From positions 1,112,138 through 1,176,137 of the forward strand of contig JAMPAQ010000001.1 of NCBI GenBank assembly GCA_023667145.1: DNA of 64,000 nt. The letters run 5' to 3'. The stretch is from Pseudoflavonifractor sp. (GTDB lineage Bacteria > Bacteroidota > Bacteroidia > Bacteroidales > Muribaculaceae). The notes beneath the pieces are model-generated. The model saw only the letters and a program-made list of their open reading frames with translations, was not told the DNA's origin and made no database searches. The translations under genes were made by a program, and so were the position numbers. Of the stretch, positions 1 through 8,642 are shown piece after piece (position 1 is the first letter of the stretch; the number at the start of each line of letters is the position of its first letter).

Positions 1-321
1 ACCCTATCCTACAGCCCCATAGCCACCAAAAAATTTTCATGCCGCAAAACATGAATCTACGACACATGACGGACACCGCAGCCATCAGGCATCCCCAATT
101 CAATCAAAAACGCCCTCTTACTCCTTACTCAACACATCGACACCACTCCACTCCCAACGGTGGACAAAGGCAAGCGACTGATATGGCTAAGAAATTTTAG
201 CATTGAAAATTATGCAGTGGTTAAAGGATAATTGTTATATTCGCAGTTGAAAACAATGGCCTCGCTTCCACAAGGTAGTTGACAGTGGCCAATCAATTTA
301 AGAATCAAAAGATTACACAAT
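1..321. other. Non-coding left edge
   Basis: I see no convincing gene here on either strand. The stretch probably holds the promoter of the gene starting at 322: TATATTCG at 236–243 is one base from the Bacteroidetes -7 consensus TAnnTTTG. No repeat or RNA gene was recognised. Confidence 0.4.
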
Positions 322-882
322 ATGGTATTTAATTTTCGTATAGTATCTGACGAAGTCGACAACTTCAGGCGCGAAATCAACATTGACGCTAACGCGACAT
401 TTCTCGACTTCAGAAATGCCATCTGCGATGCTGTCGGATACAGTAAAAACGAGATGTGTTCCTTCTTTCTATGCGATGAAAGTTGGGAAAAAGAGAAAGA
501 AATCACCCTTGAGGACATGGGGTCGGACTCCGACGAGGATGTTTGGCTGATGGATGAGTCGGTGTTGAGCGACTTCATCGAGGACGAGGGCCAGCACCTG
601 CTGTTTGTGTTTGACTACATGACCGACCGCGCATTCTTTATCAAGATGAAGGAAATCATGCCCAAGAAGACTCTTAAAGATCCGGTTTGCACCATATCCA
701 TGGGCACTCCCCCGCCCCAGATAATGGATATCGAGGAGTTTGACCTCAAAAACGAGGCAAAAAGCACATCGTCATCCATGCCGTCGGATATGGATGAGGA
801 ATTTTACGGCTCGGCAGAATACAACGACGACGAGTTTGATGCCGAGGGATTTGATGAGATGACGCTTGACGAGAACTTCTGA
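322..882 (+). CDS. pRiA4b ORF-3-like protein (IS1096 passenger TnpR-like family)
   Basis: This 186-residue protein begins MVFNFRIVSDEVDNF and has the layout of the plasmid pRiA4b ORF-3 family (PF07929): an N-terminal alpha/beta half with a V-F-D-Y-M strand near residue 95, followed by a very acidic tail rich in Asp, Glu and Met from about residue 135. Despite names that mention transposon passengers, chromosomal copies in Bacteroidales are usually stand-alone genes of unknown function. Nothing nearby suggests a transposon. A strong inverted repeat (930–977) follows the stop, so it is probably monocistronic. The family assignment is fairly secure; the function is unknown. Confidence 0.75.
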   Translation: MVFNFRIVSDEVDNFRREINIDANATFLDFRNAICDAVGYSKNEMCSFFLCDESWEKEKEITLEDMGSDSDEDVWLMDESVLSDFIEDEGQHLLFVFDYMTDRAFFIKMKEIMPKKTLKDPVCTISMGTPPPQIMDIEEFDLKNEAKSTSSSMPSDMDEEFYGSAEYNDDEFDAEGFDEMTLDENF

Positions 883-929
883 CCTCGCCGACTCCCATTC
901 TACACATTAATATTTAGGACAAAGAGTAT

Positions 930-977
930 GACGGCAGACCTGTGCATTTCACTAACCAAATCCGCAGGTCTGCCGTC
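930..977. terminator. Terminator-like hairpin after the 322–882 gene
   Basis: GACGGCAGACCTG (930–942) and CAGGTCTGCCGTC (965–977) are perfect 13-bp inverted arms with a 22-nt loop. There is no U-run after the stem, as with several other intergenic stems in this window. Its position just past a stop codon suggests a transcription end. Confidence 0.6.
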
Positions 978-1005
978 TTAGACAGAACGGAAACACAGAC
1001 CCGAC

Positions 1006-1377
1006 ATGGCCACACACAACAAGACCGGGGCGTGGGGCGAGCAAGCTGCCACAGAGTTCCTCATCAAGGCCGGTTACACCATAATGGAACGCAACTGGCG
1101 GCTCGGTCATCTTGAGGTCGACATCATCGCCTCGCACGGGTCAAGAGTAATATTTGTGGAGGTTAAAACCCGCTCCACGTCATTTGCCGACCCAGCCGAT
1201 GCCGTGACACCGATTAAGCAACGGCGCATAGCGCGGGCCGCCGACGCATACATACGGCATCTCAACCTGCCGCTTGAGGCACAGTTTGACATCGTCACAA
1301 TCATTGGCAACGAGACCGCCCACATCATAGAGCACATCCCCGACGCATTCCTCCCCCCACTGAAGACCTACCGCTGA
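1006..1377 (+). CDS. YraN/UPF0102 family nuclease-like protein
   Basis: This 123-residue protein has the UPF0102 (YraN) signature: an N-terminal GxxGEQxA helix (residues 8–15) and the restriction-endonuclease-like core G-H-L-E-V-D (Asp39) followed by F-V-E-V-K-T-R (Glu52, Lys54), i.e. a D-ExK metal-binding site. Family members have a PD-(D/E)XK fold and are presumed to act on DNA, possibly Holliday-junction-like substrates; the physiological role is not settled. The length matches the family. It is separated from the upstream gene by a hairpin at 930–977 and converges with the SDR gene downstream. Confidence 0.85.
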   Translation: MATHNKTGAWGEQAATEFLIKAGYTIMERNWRLGHLEVDIIASHGSRVIFVEVKTRSTSFADPADAVTPIKQRRIARAADAYIRHLNLPLEAQFDIVTIIGNETAHIIEHIPDAFLPPLKTYR

Positions 1378-1472
1378 CAACCGCCTCCCCACTCACGTCA
1401 ATCTATGAGCACAAATCAAACCGTGCCCCCAAAAGAATGTCGGATTCCATCGGAAACCAATCTGTGTCCGAC

Positions 1473-2159
1473 TCACACAAAATGCTTAAGCAAAAAGTTA
1501 ATGATACGCCAACGAGTGGTAACAATTTTAAGCCTTCTATTTTTGTCTATTGCCTTTACAATTTCTTTTACGACTCTATCCAATGACATTACCCAAAACA
1601 GCCCATCACCCTTTGCCATTCGAGTCTTCACAAGTCCGGGACGAATCTCCGTAACGACAAGAGATGTACCCTTTGACTTCCGCTGGAGAGATTTGATATA
1701 GTTTATCTGAAATGCTTTTGATGCGCTGTAAGACGGAGCTATCGGCGTAGGTTGTAATCCACCAACGGAAGTTATCGCAACAAGATGTCCTGATTTTTGG
1801 GCCTCAAAGATTTTGTAAATTGAATCAATCACATTAGTCCATCCATTCACATTTACTGAAATGGTTACAAGTTCAGTTGATAATTCCAATTCTGGATTAA
1901 GTTCTCCAACACCTGCACAAATTATTGCCAAATCAAGATGTCTGAGTTTTGACATTATGTCTCTCAGCACAAAATCAAACGAAGACAAGTCAGCAATATC
2001 ACACTTAAAGGCAACAGAATTGTCCCGATTGTCTTTAATCTGTTTTTGCAGGATTTCATCTCGCCGCCCTATAATGGCAACCGAATTACCAGTCATTGTG
2101 TAATGCTTCCACAATTCATATCCGATTCCGGAGGTCGCTCCTATGATAAGTATATTCAT
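1473..2159 (-). CDS. Short-chain dehydrogenase/reductase (SDR)
   Basis: This 228-residue classical SDR has the nucleotide-binding motif GATSGIG at residues 7–13, the CAGVG equivalent of NNAG at 81–85, catalytic Ser131, and the YSASK motif giving Tyr144 and Lys148. It will be an NAD(P)-dependent oxidoreductase; the substrate cannot be told from sequence. It lies 33 nt downstream of the AlbA_2 gene on the same strand and may be co-transcribed with it. Both genes are noticeably AT-richer than the Rnf operon beside them, which hints at acquisition. A rightward reading frame over its 3' half (from 1405) looks like a shadow. Confidence 0.85.
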   Translation of the reverse strand: MNILIIGATSGIGYELWKHYTMTGNSVAIIGRRDEILQKQIKDNRDNSVAFKCDIADLSSFDFVLRDIMSKLRHLDLAIICAGVGELNPELELSTELVTISVNVNGWTNVIDSIYKIFEAQKSGHLVAITSVGGLQPTPIAPSYSASKAFQINYIKSLQRKSKGTSLVVTEIRPGLVKTRMAKGDGLFWVMSLDRVVKEIVKAIDKNRRLKIVTTRWRIINFLLKHFV

Positions 2160-2192
2160 CTTTAGTCTATTTAAGGAATGTAGGGCGTATCG

Positions 2193-3569
2193 TTATTCAA
2201 TTATTTCCCAATAACCACCTTTCTTAGGACCAACACGTTTCACGAGATTGACCATTCTAGAAATTTCTCTGTCTATCGTTGGAGAACTGACACCAATTGC
2301 TTCTGCTATGGCATCCAGTGAGATATGTGGATTTTGGTATATTAATTCCAAAATCTTAGATTGCCGTTCCGGTATATTTTTAGCATCATTTTTAGCATCA
2401 TTTTTAGCATCATTTTTAGCATCATCAACACCAATAGAGTCCTGACTTCCTCGTATCGACATGAAAATTTCACGGGGAATAATGGCTAAGACGCCACCAT
2501 GTTCTTCCCTGAATATGGGATGTTTCAGATTTGCCTTATCAAACTCACGCATAATCTTTTCGTAGCCTCGTCCCCAAGCCTCAATGAACCCTGCCAGAAA
2601 GAACACATGCGCAATCTTCGGATTGCGTGCCTTTGAGATATGCTTACTCATCAAAGTTTCAACAGTGTAGTCTTCTGGTAGTACACCCTCATTCCACAAC
2701 TGGATATGGTCATCATAGATGCTCATCTGATTCCATGTGCCAATCTGGAGTTTGTGTACGATGCTATTGAATATTATCTCTCGCAGAGCATCCTGAGGTA
2801 TCTCCAACGGTTCTTTGCGCCGCAACCCAGCGTAATGAATTGGTCGAATAAGATATTTGTCGCTAAGCACTTGCATTATCTTGTCGGCCATCTGTATTAG
2901 ATTGCCCGAAATCATATCCTGATTCAACAAATCGGAATCATCAACACCAAATCGTCCAATCTTGAAACTGGAGGTGACAAATACACGCTGAGGATACTTG
3001 CCAAACAATAACACCGCACCGTTAGTCGGTATGCCATCCCTGATGAGTCCCAAGTTTGCGAGCACTTCCTCCTTAGTCGAATTACGACGTTCAGGATCCA
3101 ATCGACCCTCATCTATCGCGTGAATCAAGAAATAATTGATAGCATTATCATCAATGTCGTCCAAAGTCACTCCATCGCAAGGCATATCCTCCCAGTTAAG
3201 GCCCATCTTTTTCAAGAGAAATTGATGAAGAGCAGTTCCGCGAAGCTCCTGTTTTGTAGCTCCGCTACGGTAGTAATAAACTCCGCGATATGATATTGGC
3301 ATCATGGATGGCTCAATGATAATCTCAATCACATCCTTGCCATCTATGGCAAGATGATTAGTCTCCGGGAATACGCCTGTGTTGTTGATAATCTTATTGG
3401 GCAAGTCCTCCATCTGCTGGTGAAGGTCATCAACACCGATGACTGTCAAATCGTCATCAATGCCAATATATATCTTGCCACCATGAGCATTGGCAAAACC
3501 CGATACCCACTTCAGATACTCGTCTTTCCAGATGCGCTTGTATTCTATATTCTGATTCTCCTGATTCAT
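2193..3569 (-). CDS. AlbA_2/Schlafen-type ATP-binding transcriptional regulator-like protein
   Basis: This 458-residue protein has three parts. The N-terminus (about 5–120) is an AlbA_2 (Schlafen AlbA_2) domain with the signature E-Y-K-R...F-A-N-A-H-G-G-K-I-Y-I-G-I-D-D. The middle (about 240–380) contains the HATPase_c_4-like segment LREIIFNSIVHK. The C-terminus (about 405–458) is a winged helix (ILELIYQNPHISLDAIAEAI...). A four-fold DAKN repeat sits before the winged helix as a linker. Proteins of this architecture are usually annotated as putative transcriptional regulators or helix-turn-helix ATPases; some lie in defence or mobile contexts. The SDR gene lies just downstream. The family call is firm; the role is open. 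Confidence 0.82.
   Translation of the reverse strand: MNQENQNIEYKRIWKDEYLKWVSGFANAHGGKIYIGIDDDLTVIGVDDLHQQMEDLPNKIINNTGVFPETNHLAIDGKDVIEIIIEPSMMPISYRGVYYYRSGATKQELRGTALHQFLLKKMGLNWEDMPCDGVTLDDIDDNAINYFLIHAIDEGRLDPERRNSTKEEVLANLGLIRDGIPTNGAVLLFGKYPQRVFVTSSFKIGRFGVDDSDLLNQDMISGNLIQMADKIMQVLSDKYLIRPIHYAGLRRKEPLEIPQDALREIIFNSIVHKLQIGTWNQMSIYDDHIQLWNEGVLPEDYTVETLMSKHISKARNPKIAHVFFLAGFIEAWGRGYEKIMREFDKANLKHPIFREEHGGVLAIIPREIFMSIRGSQDSIGVDDAKNDAKNDAKNDAKNIPERQSKILELIYQNPHISLDAIAEAIGVSSPTIDREISRMVNLVKRVGPKKGGYWEIIE
2376..2423. repeat. 12-bp tandem repeat x4 inside the AlbA_2 gene
   Basis: Four exact copies of atttttagcatc run end to end and encode (DAKN)4 on the minus strand, in the linker between the ATPase-like and winged-helix parts. 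The unit is a multiple of three, so slippage would change linker length without breaking the frame. Confidence 0.9.
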
Positions 3570-3573
3570 ATTG

Positions 3574-3604
3574 CAAATTTACTCCAAAATACTGATTCTC
3601 ACAA
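3574..3604 (-). promoter_or_regulatory. Promoter of the AlbA_2 gene
   Basis: On the minus strand TAAATTTG (plus 3574–3581) matches TAnnTTTG just upstream of the start codon at 3569. A TTGTG sequence (plus 3600–3604) lies about 18 bp further upstream as a weak -33. The short gap to the ATG implies a nearly leaderless transcript or use of a later start. Confidence 0.45.
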
Positions 3605-3822
3605 GTTAGTACCATACTTACAGCTTGTGCAATCACAACAAATTATCTAACTTTGCATGATAACCAAAGACATATATGACAAAAATTATTTCGTCATACA
3701 ACCTTTTATAGAACCATACACAAGAAGGATCCCAATGTGTAGCATGAATTAGGTTATGATGGCTTTATGATGGGATGCTGTCAAAATTTCCGGCATCGTT
3801 GCGATTATTTCAGATTAATTTG

Positions 3823-3830
3823 TATTTTTG
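3823..3830 (+). promoter_or_regulatory. -7 element for the Rnf operon
   Basis: TATTTTTG fits the Bacteroidetes TAnnTTTG -7 box and lies 20 nt before the ATG of the RseC-like gene. No clear -33 TTTG is seen at the standard spacing. Confidence 0.5.
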
Positions 3831-3850
3831 CAATAATCCACCATACCTGC

Positions 3851-4258
3851 ATGACATCACAGATCACACACAACGGGATAATACTATCGGTAAACGGCAA
3901 CGAGATTACGGTAAGAATAACCGACACGGACAGCTGCAACACTTGCGCCGCCCGCGTGCTGTGCCACTCTACCGACAACGGAAAGATAAAGATAACCACC
4001 GACATGCCCCGACACTATAACGTCGGCGACAAGGTGACGGTCGGAATAAGTGATACCGCACAGGCAGCGGCAATATGGCTGTCAATAGCCATCCCCTGCA
4101 TCATCTTGCTCGTGGTCACGGGAGTTGTGTTTATCTACGGTAGTTCCCAAGGATGGGCCGCACTCGCCGGCATAGGGGCCGTCGCCATATACTACATGTC
4201 ACTCTACATCTACCGGCAGCGTCTCAGACAGCGCTGGATGTGGAAGATAATACCATAA
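3851..4258 (+). CDS. RseC/MucC-family (SoxR-reducing system) membrane protein
   Basis: This 135-residue protein has an N-terminal domain containing a Cys cluster (DSCNTCAARVLC) and two hydrophobic helices (about 61–80 and 87–108), the layout of RseC/MucC (PF04246). ATG 3851 was chosen because the frame extending upstream to 3767 crosses the -7 box at 3823–3830 and adds a non-conserved segment. In Bacteroidetes this gene regularly opens the rnf operon, as here, 16 nt before rnfB. RseC-type proteins belong to the SoxR-reducing set in E. coli; in this context a role in Rnf assembly or electron transfer is inferred. Confidence 0.82.
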   Translation: MTSQITHNGIILSVNGNEITVRITDTDSCNTCAARVLCHSTDNGKIKITTDMPRHYNVGDKVTVGISDTAQAAAIWLSIAIPCIILLVVTGVVFIYGSSQGWAALAGIGAVAIYYMSLYIYRQRLRQRWMWKIIP

Positions 4259-4274
4259 ATCCACCTACCACGAA

Positions 4275-5123
4275 ATGTCAGTCATCATCACATCAATAAT
4301 AGTACTCGGCGGCATCGGCATCATCAGTGCCGCAGTGCTTTACGTGGTCGCGAAAAAATTTCACGTCGATGAGGACCCGCGCATAGCCCTCGTTGAGGCC
4401 GTGCTCCCCGGAGCCAACTGCGGGGCGTGCGGACGCAGCGGATGCCACGACTTTGCCACAGCATGTGTCGGGGCAACATCACTTGACGGCCTATACTGCC
4501 CCGGAGCGGGCAACGAGGGGATGAAAGCCATCGCCGATATAACAGGTCTGACCGCGACAGAGAAAAGTCCGGCGGTGGCGGTAATCCGCTGCAACGGCTC
4601 ATGCACCGACCGCCCGCGACGCGCCCATTACGACGGCGCACCCTCCTGCGCCACGCTCAACAGCGTGGCAGCGGGCGAGAGCGATTGTCCGTCCGGGTGT
4701 CTCGGTCTCGGTGATTGCGTGAGAGCGTGCCGGTTTGACGCGATAACCATCGACCCGGCCACGGGATTGCCTGTGGTAGACCAGTACAGATGCACTGGAT
4801 GTGGGGCCTGTACAAGGACTTGCCCTCGGCACATCATCGAGCTGCGACCCATGGGGCCGAAAGGGCGGCGTGTCTACGTGGCATGTTCCAACCGCGAGCG
4901 AGGTGCTGTGGTCATGAAAGAGTGCGCCGTGCCATGTATCGGCTGTGGCAAGTGCGCCCGCACATGCCCATTCGGTGCAATCACAGTCAACGGCAATCTC
5001 GCATACATCGACGCGGAAAAATGCCGTCTATGCCGCAAATGCGTTCCCGTATGCCCTACATCAGCGATACATGCTGACAATTTTCCGCAAAGCCCCATGC
5101 CCTCACCTCAAAACGCAGTATGA
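4275..5123 (+). CDS. rnfB: Rnf complex subunit RnfB (Fe-S ferredoxin subunit)
   Basis: This 282-residue subunit of the Rnf ferredoxin:NAD+ oxidoreductase has an N-terminal membrane helix (about 4–26), the RnfB-type 4Fe-4S motif CGACGRSGC (Cys49, 52, 57 plus a downstream Cys in LYCPGAG), and then several CxxCxxCxxxC ferredoxin clusters (CTGCGACTRTC, CIGCGKCARTC, CRLCRKCVPVC). It accepts electrons from ferredoxin on the cytoplasmic face. Its stop overlaps the start of rnfC by the ATGA arrangement, indicating translational coupling. Confidence 0.95.
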   Translation: MSVIITSIIVLGGIGIISAAVLYVVAKKFHVDEDPRIALVEAVLPGANCGACGRSGCHDFATACVGATSLDGLYCPGAGNEGMKAIADITGLTATEKSPAVAVIRCNGSCTDRPRRAHYDGAPSCATLNSVAAGESDCPSGCLGLGDCVRACRFDAITIDPATGLPVVDQYRCTGCGACTRTCPRHIIELRPMGPKGRRVYVACSNRERGAVVMKECAVPCIGCGKCARTCPFGAITVNGNLAYIDAEKCRLCRKCVPVCPTSAIHADNFPQSPMPSPQNAV

Positions 5124-6487
5124 CCATGAGACTGACATTCAGACGCGGAGGCGTACACCCCCCGCAGCATAAGACTACCGCTCACAGCCCCATAACCGAT
5201 ATCGGACTCCCGATGGAGGTAACATTGTCACTGTCACAACACATCGGGGCACCGGCACGTTGTGACCTGAAAAAGGGGGACACCGTCAGACGCGGAGAGA
5301 TAGTAGCCCATGCGTCCGGCCCTGTATCGGCCAACGTACATACCCCCATATCGGGAACTGTCGTCAAGATTGACAGCAGCAAGAACGCCTACGGATACCC
5401 GGTTGACACCGTGACCATACGTGCCACCGCTGACGACCACGCCAGAGACCTTGAGGCCATGGCCAACGAGAGGCCGGCCAGAAGCGAGGAGGAGATTGGC
5501 AGCCTCACGCCCGATGACATCAAGGGCATGATTGCCGATGCAGGAATAGTCGGGTTGGGTGGAGCGACATTCCCGACCAAGGTCAAGCTGTCGCCGCCAC
5601 CGGGGGTACGGGCCGAACTGCTGATTGTCAACGGAGCAGAATGTGAGCCATATCTCACCTGCGACCATGCCCTTATGAGAGAACACTCCGCTGAAATCGT
5701 AAAAGGGACACGACTGCTATGCCGCGCCGCCGGGGTCGACCATGCCGTGATCGCGATTGAGGACAATAAGCCCGACGCGATAGCCGCCATGCAAAAGGCG
5801 ACAGCCGGATGCGACGACGTGACTGTAGTGCCACTCAAGACAAAATATCCACAAGGAGGCGAGAAACAACTGATTGATGCCGTGATGCACCGTGAGGTGC
5901 CCGTCGGAAAGCTGCCCATCGCCGCAGGGGCGATAGTCCAGAATGTCGCGACCGCCTACGCTGTCTATCAGGCCGTCTACAACGCGATGCCCCTCATCGA
6001 ACGCATTGTCACCGTCACCGGGGACTCCGTGAAATCACCCGGAAACTACCGTGTGGCAATAGGCACCCCGCTCATGGACCTTGTGGAAGCCGCCGGAGGC
6101 ATACCGGCTGACACCGGCAAGATAATACTTGGCGGCCCGATGATGGGACGGACGGCGGTATCGCTCGACGCGCCCATGATCAAGGGCATCTCGGGGATTG
6201 TGTTCATCCCGCAAGCGGAGGCATCGAGACGCGCCCCCGAGCCGTGTGTGAGATGCGGGTCATGCGTTGATGTATGTCCCATGGGACTTGAGCCATATCT
6301 CTTGGCAATCCTTGCCGGACAACAGCGGTGGGAGGATGCCGAGCGCGAGAGCGTGACCTCATGTATCGAGTGTGGCTCTTGCAGCTACACGTGTCCCTCG
6401 TCCCGTCCCCTGCTCGACCGCATACGCCTCGGCAAGTCGGCTGTGACAGCCATAATCAAGTCACGCAGCGTCCCCAAACAACAATAA
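5120..6487 (+). CDS. rnfC: Rnf complex subunit RnfC
   Basis: This 455-residue protein has the RnfC order: an N-terminal barrel-sandwich region (GDTVRRGEIVAHASGPVSA), a central NADH/FMN-binding Rossmann part with GLGGATFPTKVK and NGAECEPYLTCD, a SLBB-like segment, and two C-terminal 4Fe-4S motifs (CVRCGSCVDVC and CIECGSCSYTC). RnfC is the peripheral NADH-oxidising/NAD+-reducing subunit. The start overlaps the rnfB stop and rnfD follows after 10 nt. The length is typical. Confidence 0.95.
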   Translation: MTMRLTFRRGGVHPPQHKTTAHSPITDIGLPMEVTLSLSQHIGAPARCDLKKGDTVRRGEIVAHASGPVSANVHTPISGTVVKIDSSKNAYGYPVDTVTIRATADDHARDLEAMANERPARSEEEIGSLTPDDIKGMIADAGIVGLGGATFPTKVKLSPPPGVRAELLIVNGAECEPYLTCDHALMREHSAEIVKGTRLLCRAAGVDHAVIAIEDNKPDAIAAMQKATAGCDDVTVVPLKTKYPQGGEKQLIDAVMHREVPVGKLPIAAGAIVQNVATAYAVYQAVYNAMPLIERIVTVTGDSVKSPGNYRVAIGTPLMDLVEAAGGIPADTGKIILGGPMMGRTAVSLDAPMIKGISGIVFIPQAEASRRAPEPCVRCGSCVDVCPMGLEPYLLAILAGQQRWEDAERESVTSCIECGSCSYTCPSSRPLLDRIRLGKSAVTAIIKSRSVPKQQ

Positions 6488-6497
6488 GCCAACAGTC

Positions 6498-7448
6498 ATG
6501 GAACAAATACTTGTCATATCACCCTCACCCCACTTGCATACCGACAGGACGACACGCGGACTGATGTGGCGCGTGACATGCGCCCTGATTCCCGCTCTCG
6601 CGTGTTCACTGTGGGTATTCGGCATCGGTGCCGCCATAGTCACCGCGACATCCATCCTCGCTTGCGTCATCACCGAGTATCTCATCAACCGATATATGCT
6701 CCACCGCCCGGCTACAATCGCCAACGGAACGGCCATACTGACTGGGTTGCTGCTCGCATTCAACCTACCGTCCAATCTGCCCGTGTGGATTGTCGCCATC
6801 GGGGCCGTAGTGGCGATAGGCATCGGCAAGATGGCGTTTGGTGGGCTGGGATGCAACATCTTCAATCCGGCGATAACGGGACGCGTGTTCCTGTTGCTGT
6901 CATTTCCGGCCCAGATGACCTCATGGCCGATTCCCGGCGAGAACACATGGCGCTACCTCGATGCCTCGACCGGCGCCACCATACTCGGGGCTATGAAGAC
7001 CGGCGAGGGCACGGCGGATATGGACTTGTGGCAATCGGCAATCGGCATGACCGGCGGTTCCCTTGGTGAGGTCGGTTCGATAGCACTCGTCATCGGTGGA
7101 CTGTACCTCCTCGTCACACGCGTCATAAGCTGGCATATCCCGGTCAGCATCCTCGCCACAGCGGCCCTGCTGACACTATGTACCGGCGGCGATGTCGCCC
7201 TGCAATTGCTTTCGGGCGGCATGTTGCTCGGGGCCATATTCATGGCCACCGACTATGTGACCTCCCCTATGACCCACGCGGGTATGCTGATATATGGCAT
7301 AGGCATCGGAGCCATAACTATAATAATACGCCATTGGGGCAGCTATCCCGAGGGCATGTCATTTGCAATCCTGATAATGAACGGACTGACACCGCTAATC
7401 AACCGCTATGTCAAGCCTCGACGGTTTGGAGAAAGGAGGGCGGCATGA
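6498..7448 (+). CDS. rnfD: Rnf complex subunit RnfD
   Basis: This 316-residue polytopic membrane subunit carries the conserved GGLGCNIFNPA segment (about 115–125) and the flavinylation sequence STGAT, whose Thr161 is the expected covalent FMN attachment point by family knowledge. The protein is hydrophobic throughout, with about nine predicted helices. It shares the ATGA overlap with rnfG at 7445–7448. Confidence 0.94.
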   Translation: MEQILVISPSPHLHTDRTTRGLMWRVTCALIPALACSLWVFGIGAAIVTATSILACVITEYLINRYMLHRPATIANGTAILTGLLLAFNLPSNLPVWIVAIGAVVAIGIGKMAFGGLGCNIFNPAITGRVFLLLSFPAQMTSWPIPGENTWRYLDASTGATILGAMKTGEGTADMDLWQSAIGMTGGSLGEVGSIALVIGGLYLLVTRVISWHIPVSILATAALLTLCTGGDVALQLLSGGMLLGAIFMATDYVTSPMTHAGMLIYGIGIGAITIIIRHWGSYPEGMSFAILIMNGLTPLINRYVKPRRFGERRAA

Positions 7449-8029
7449 AGCGAGTCGACTCAACCCCTGTCGCTATGATTGCCTCGCTCGGAGGTGTCAC
7501 CATCCTGGCTGCGGCGATTCTTGCCGCAGTATACGCCCTGACTGCCGGGCCAATCAAGGAGTCACAGCGTGCCAGGCAGATAGAGGCCATCGGCAGCGTG
7601 ATGCCCGCGTTTGACAATGACCCCGTGGCCGAGGTCGTTACAATGGATGACGGCACGACGATATACCCGGGACACAGTGACGGACATTTCACGGGAGCCG
7701 CTGTCGAGAGTTCCTCTGAAAACGGATTCTCGGGACGGATAACCGTCATCTACGGTTTTGCCCCTGACGGGGAGGTGACGGGATATTCGGTGGTGTCACA
7801 TGCGGAGACCCCGGGTCTCGGGGCAAGGATGGACACGTGGTTTGCCGACCCACAAGGCTCGCGGTCAGTAATAGGCCGCAATCCGGCCACAACATCAATG
7901 TACGTGACAAAAGACCCCGGGGGCGAGATTGATGCCATAACCGCCGCCACCATCACCTCCCGCGCATTTCTTGAGGCCCTGCGCAAGGCCCACGCATCAT
8001 TCCAATCCTACACGAAAGACCATGAATAG
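7445..8029 (+). CDS. rnfG: Rnf complex subunit RnfG
   Basis: This 194-residue protein has one N-terminal membrane anchor (about 9–33) and a periplasmic FMN-binding domain. The start chosen is the ATG overlapping the rnfD stop; an upstream extension would lie entirely inside rnfD and encodes arginine-rich nonsense. The flavin attachment motif reads TAAT (166–169), a variant of the usual S/T-GAT, with Thr169 the expected FMN-carrying residue. ETPGLGAR (121–128) is also conserved. It overlaps rnfE by 8 nt. Confidence 0.93.
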   Translation: MKRVDSTPVAMIASLGGVTILAAAILAAVYALTAGPIKESQRARQIEAIGSVMPAFDNDPVAEVVTMDDGTTIYPGHSDGHFTGAAVESSSENGFSGRITVIYGFAPDGEVTGYSVVSHAETPGLGARMDTWFADPQGSRSVIGRNPATTSMYVTKDPGGEIDAITAATITSRAFLEALRKAHASFQSYTKDHE

Positions 8030-8627
8030 ACTACGCATCATATACAACGGTCTCGTGACCGAAAATCCGACATTCGTGCTTCTGCTCGGCATGTGCCCCA
8101 CCCTCGGGACTACGGGAAGCGCACTGACCGGGATGAGTATGGGACTCGCCACTGCCGGAGTGCTCATATGCTCCAATATGGCAATCTCGGCCATAAAACC
8201 GCTCATCCCCGACAAAGTCCGCATCCCGGCCTACATAGTGGTCATAGCTACATTTGTCACCGTATTGCAGATGCTCATGCAAGCCTACATGCCGTCGCTC
8301 AATGACAGTCTCGGTATTTTCATCCCCCTGATTGTCGTCAATTGCATATTGCTTGGACGCGCTGAGGCATACGCCTCGCGCAACGGCATCATCGACTCAT
8401 GCCTCGACGGCATAGGCATCGGACTCGGATTCACCGTCGCGCTGACCCTGCTCGGAGCCGTGCGCGAACTGCTCGGGACCGGGCATGTCTTCTCACTGCC
8501 CATCTTTTCTGAGAGCTACGGGTCGCTCATCTTTGTCCTCGCCCCGGGGGCGTTTATCGCGCTCGGGCTGCTCATCGCGCTGACCAACTATCTCAAAAAC
8601 CGCACCTCTGCTCACCGAAAGAAATAA
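8022..8627 (+). CDS. rnfE: Rnf complex subunit RnfE
   Basis: This 201-residue integral membrane subunit has about six helices and starts MNRLRIIYNGLVTENPTFV; the family segment LGMCPTLGTTGSALTG follows. RnfE and RnfA are homologous, inverted-topology subunits that bind an intramembrane Fe-S cluster; Cys31 region (MCP) and the VNCILLGRAEA segment fit this. The start at 8022 overlaps the rnfG stop; translation initiating further upstream is unlikely. Confidence 0.93.
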   Translation: MNRLRIIYNGLVTENPTFVLLLGMCPTLGTTGSALTGMSMGLATAGVLICSNMAISAIKPLIPDKVRIPAYIVVIATFVTVLQMLMQAYMPSLNDSLGIFIPLIVVNCILLGRAEAYASRNGIIDSCLDGIGIGLGFTVALTLLGAVRELLGTGHVFSLPIFSESYGSLIFVLAPGAFIALGLLIALTNYLKNRTSAHRKK

Positions 8628-8642
8628 AAACGACAACACATC

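Noticed and set aside
210..578. Leftward 122-codon frame over the first gene
   Set aside because: It is antisense to a recognised family protein and is Ser-rich in the way of shadow frames.
1405..1701. Rightward 98-codon frame with a hydrophobic segment
   Set aside because: It lies over the antisense strand of the SDR gene, which has all catalytic motifs; composition of the frame is not protein-like outside the hydrophobic run.
2376..2423. CRISPR-like repeat
   Set aside because: The 12-bp units are contiguous with no spacers and encode DAKN repeats.
3657..3752. 31-codon frame (MITKDIYDKNYF...) behind a TAACTTTG box at 3648–3655
   Set aside because: The ATG is 1 nt after the -7 box, so transcription would start downstream of it. 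No family recognised; possibly a remnant but unsupported.
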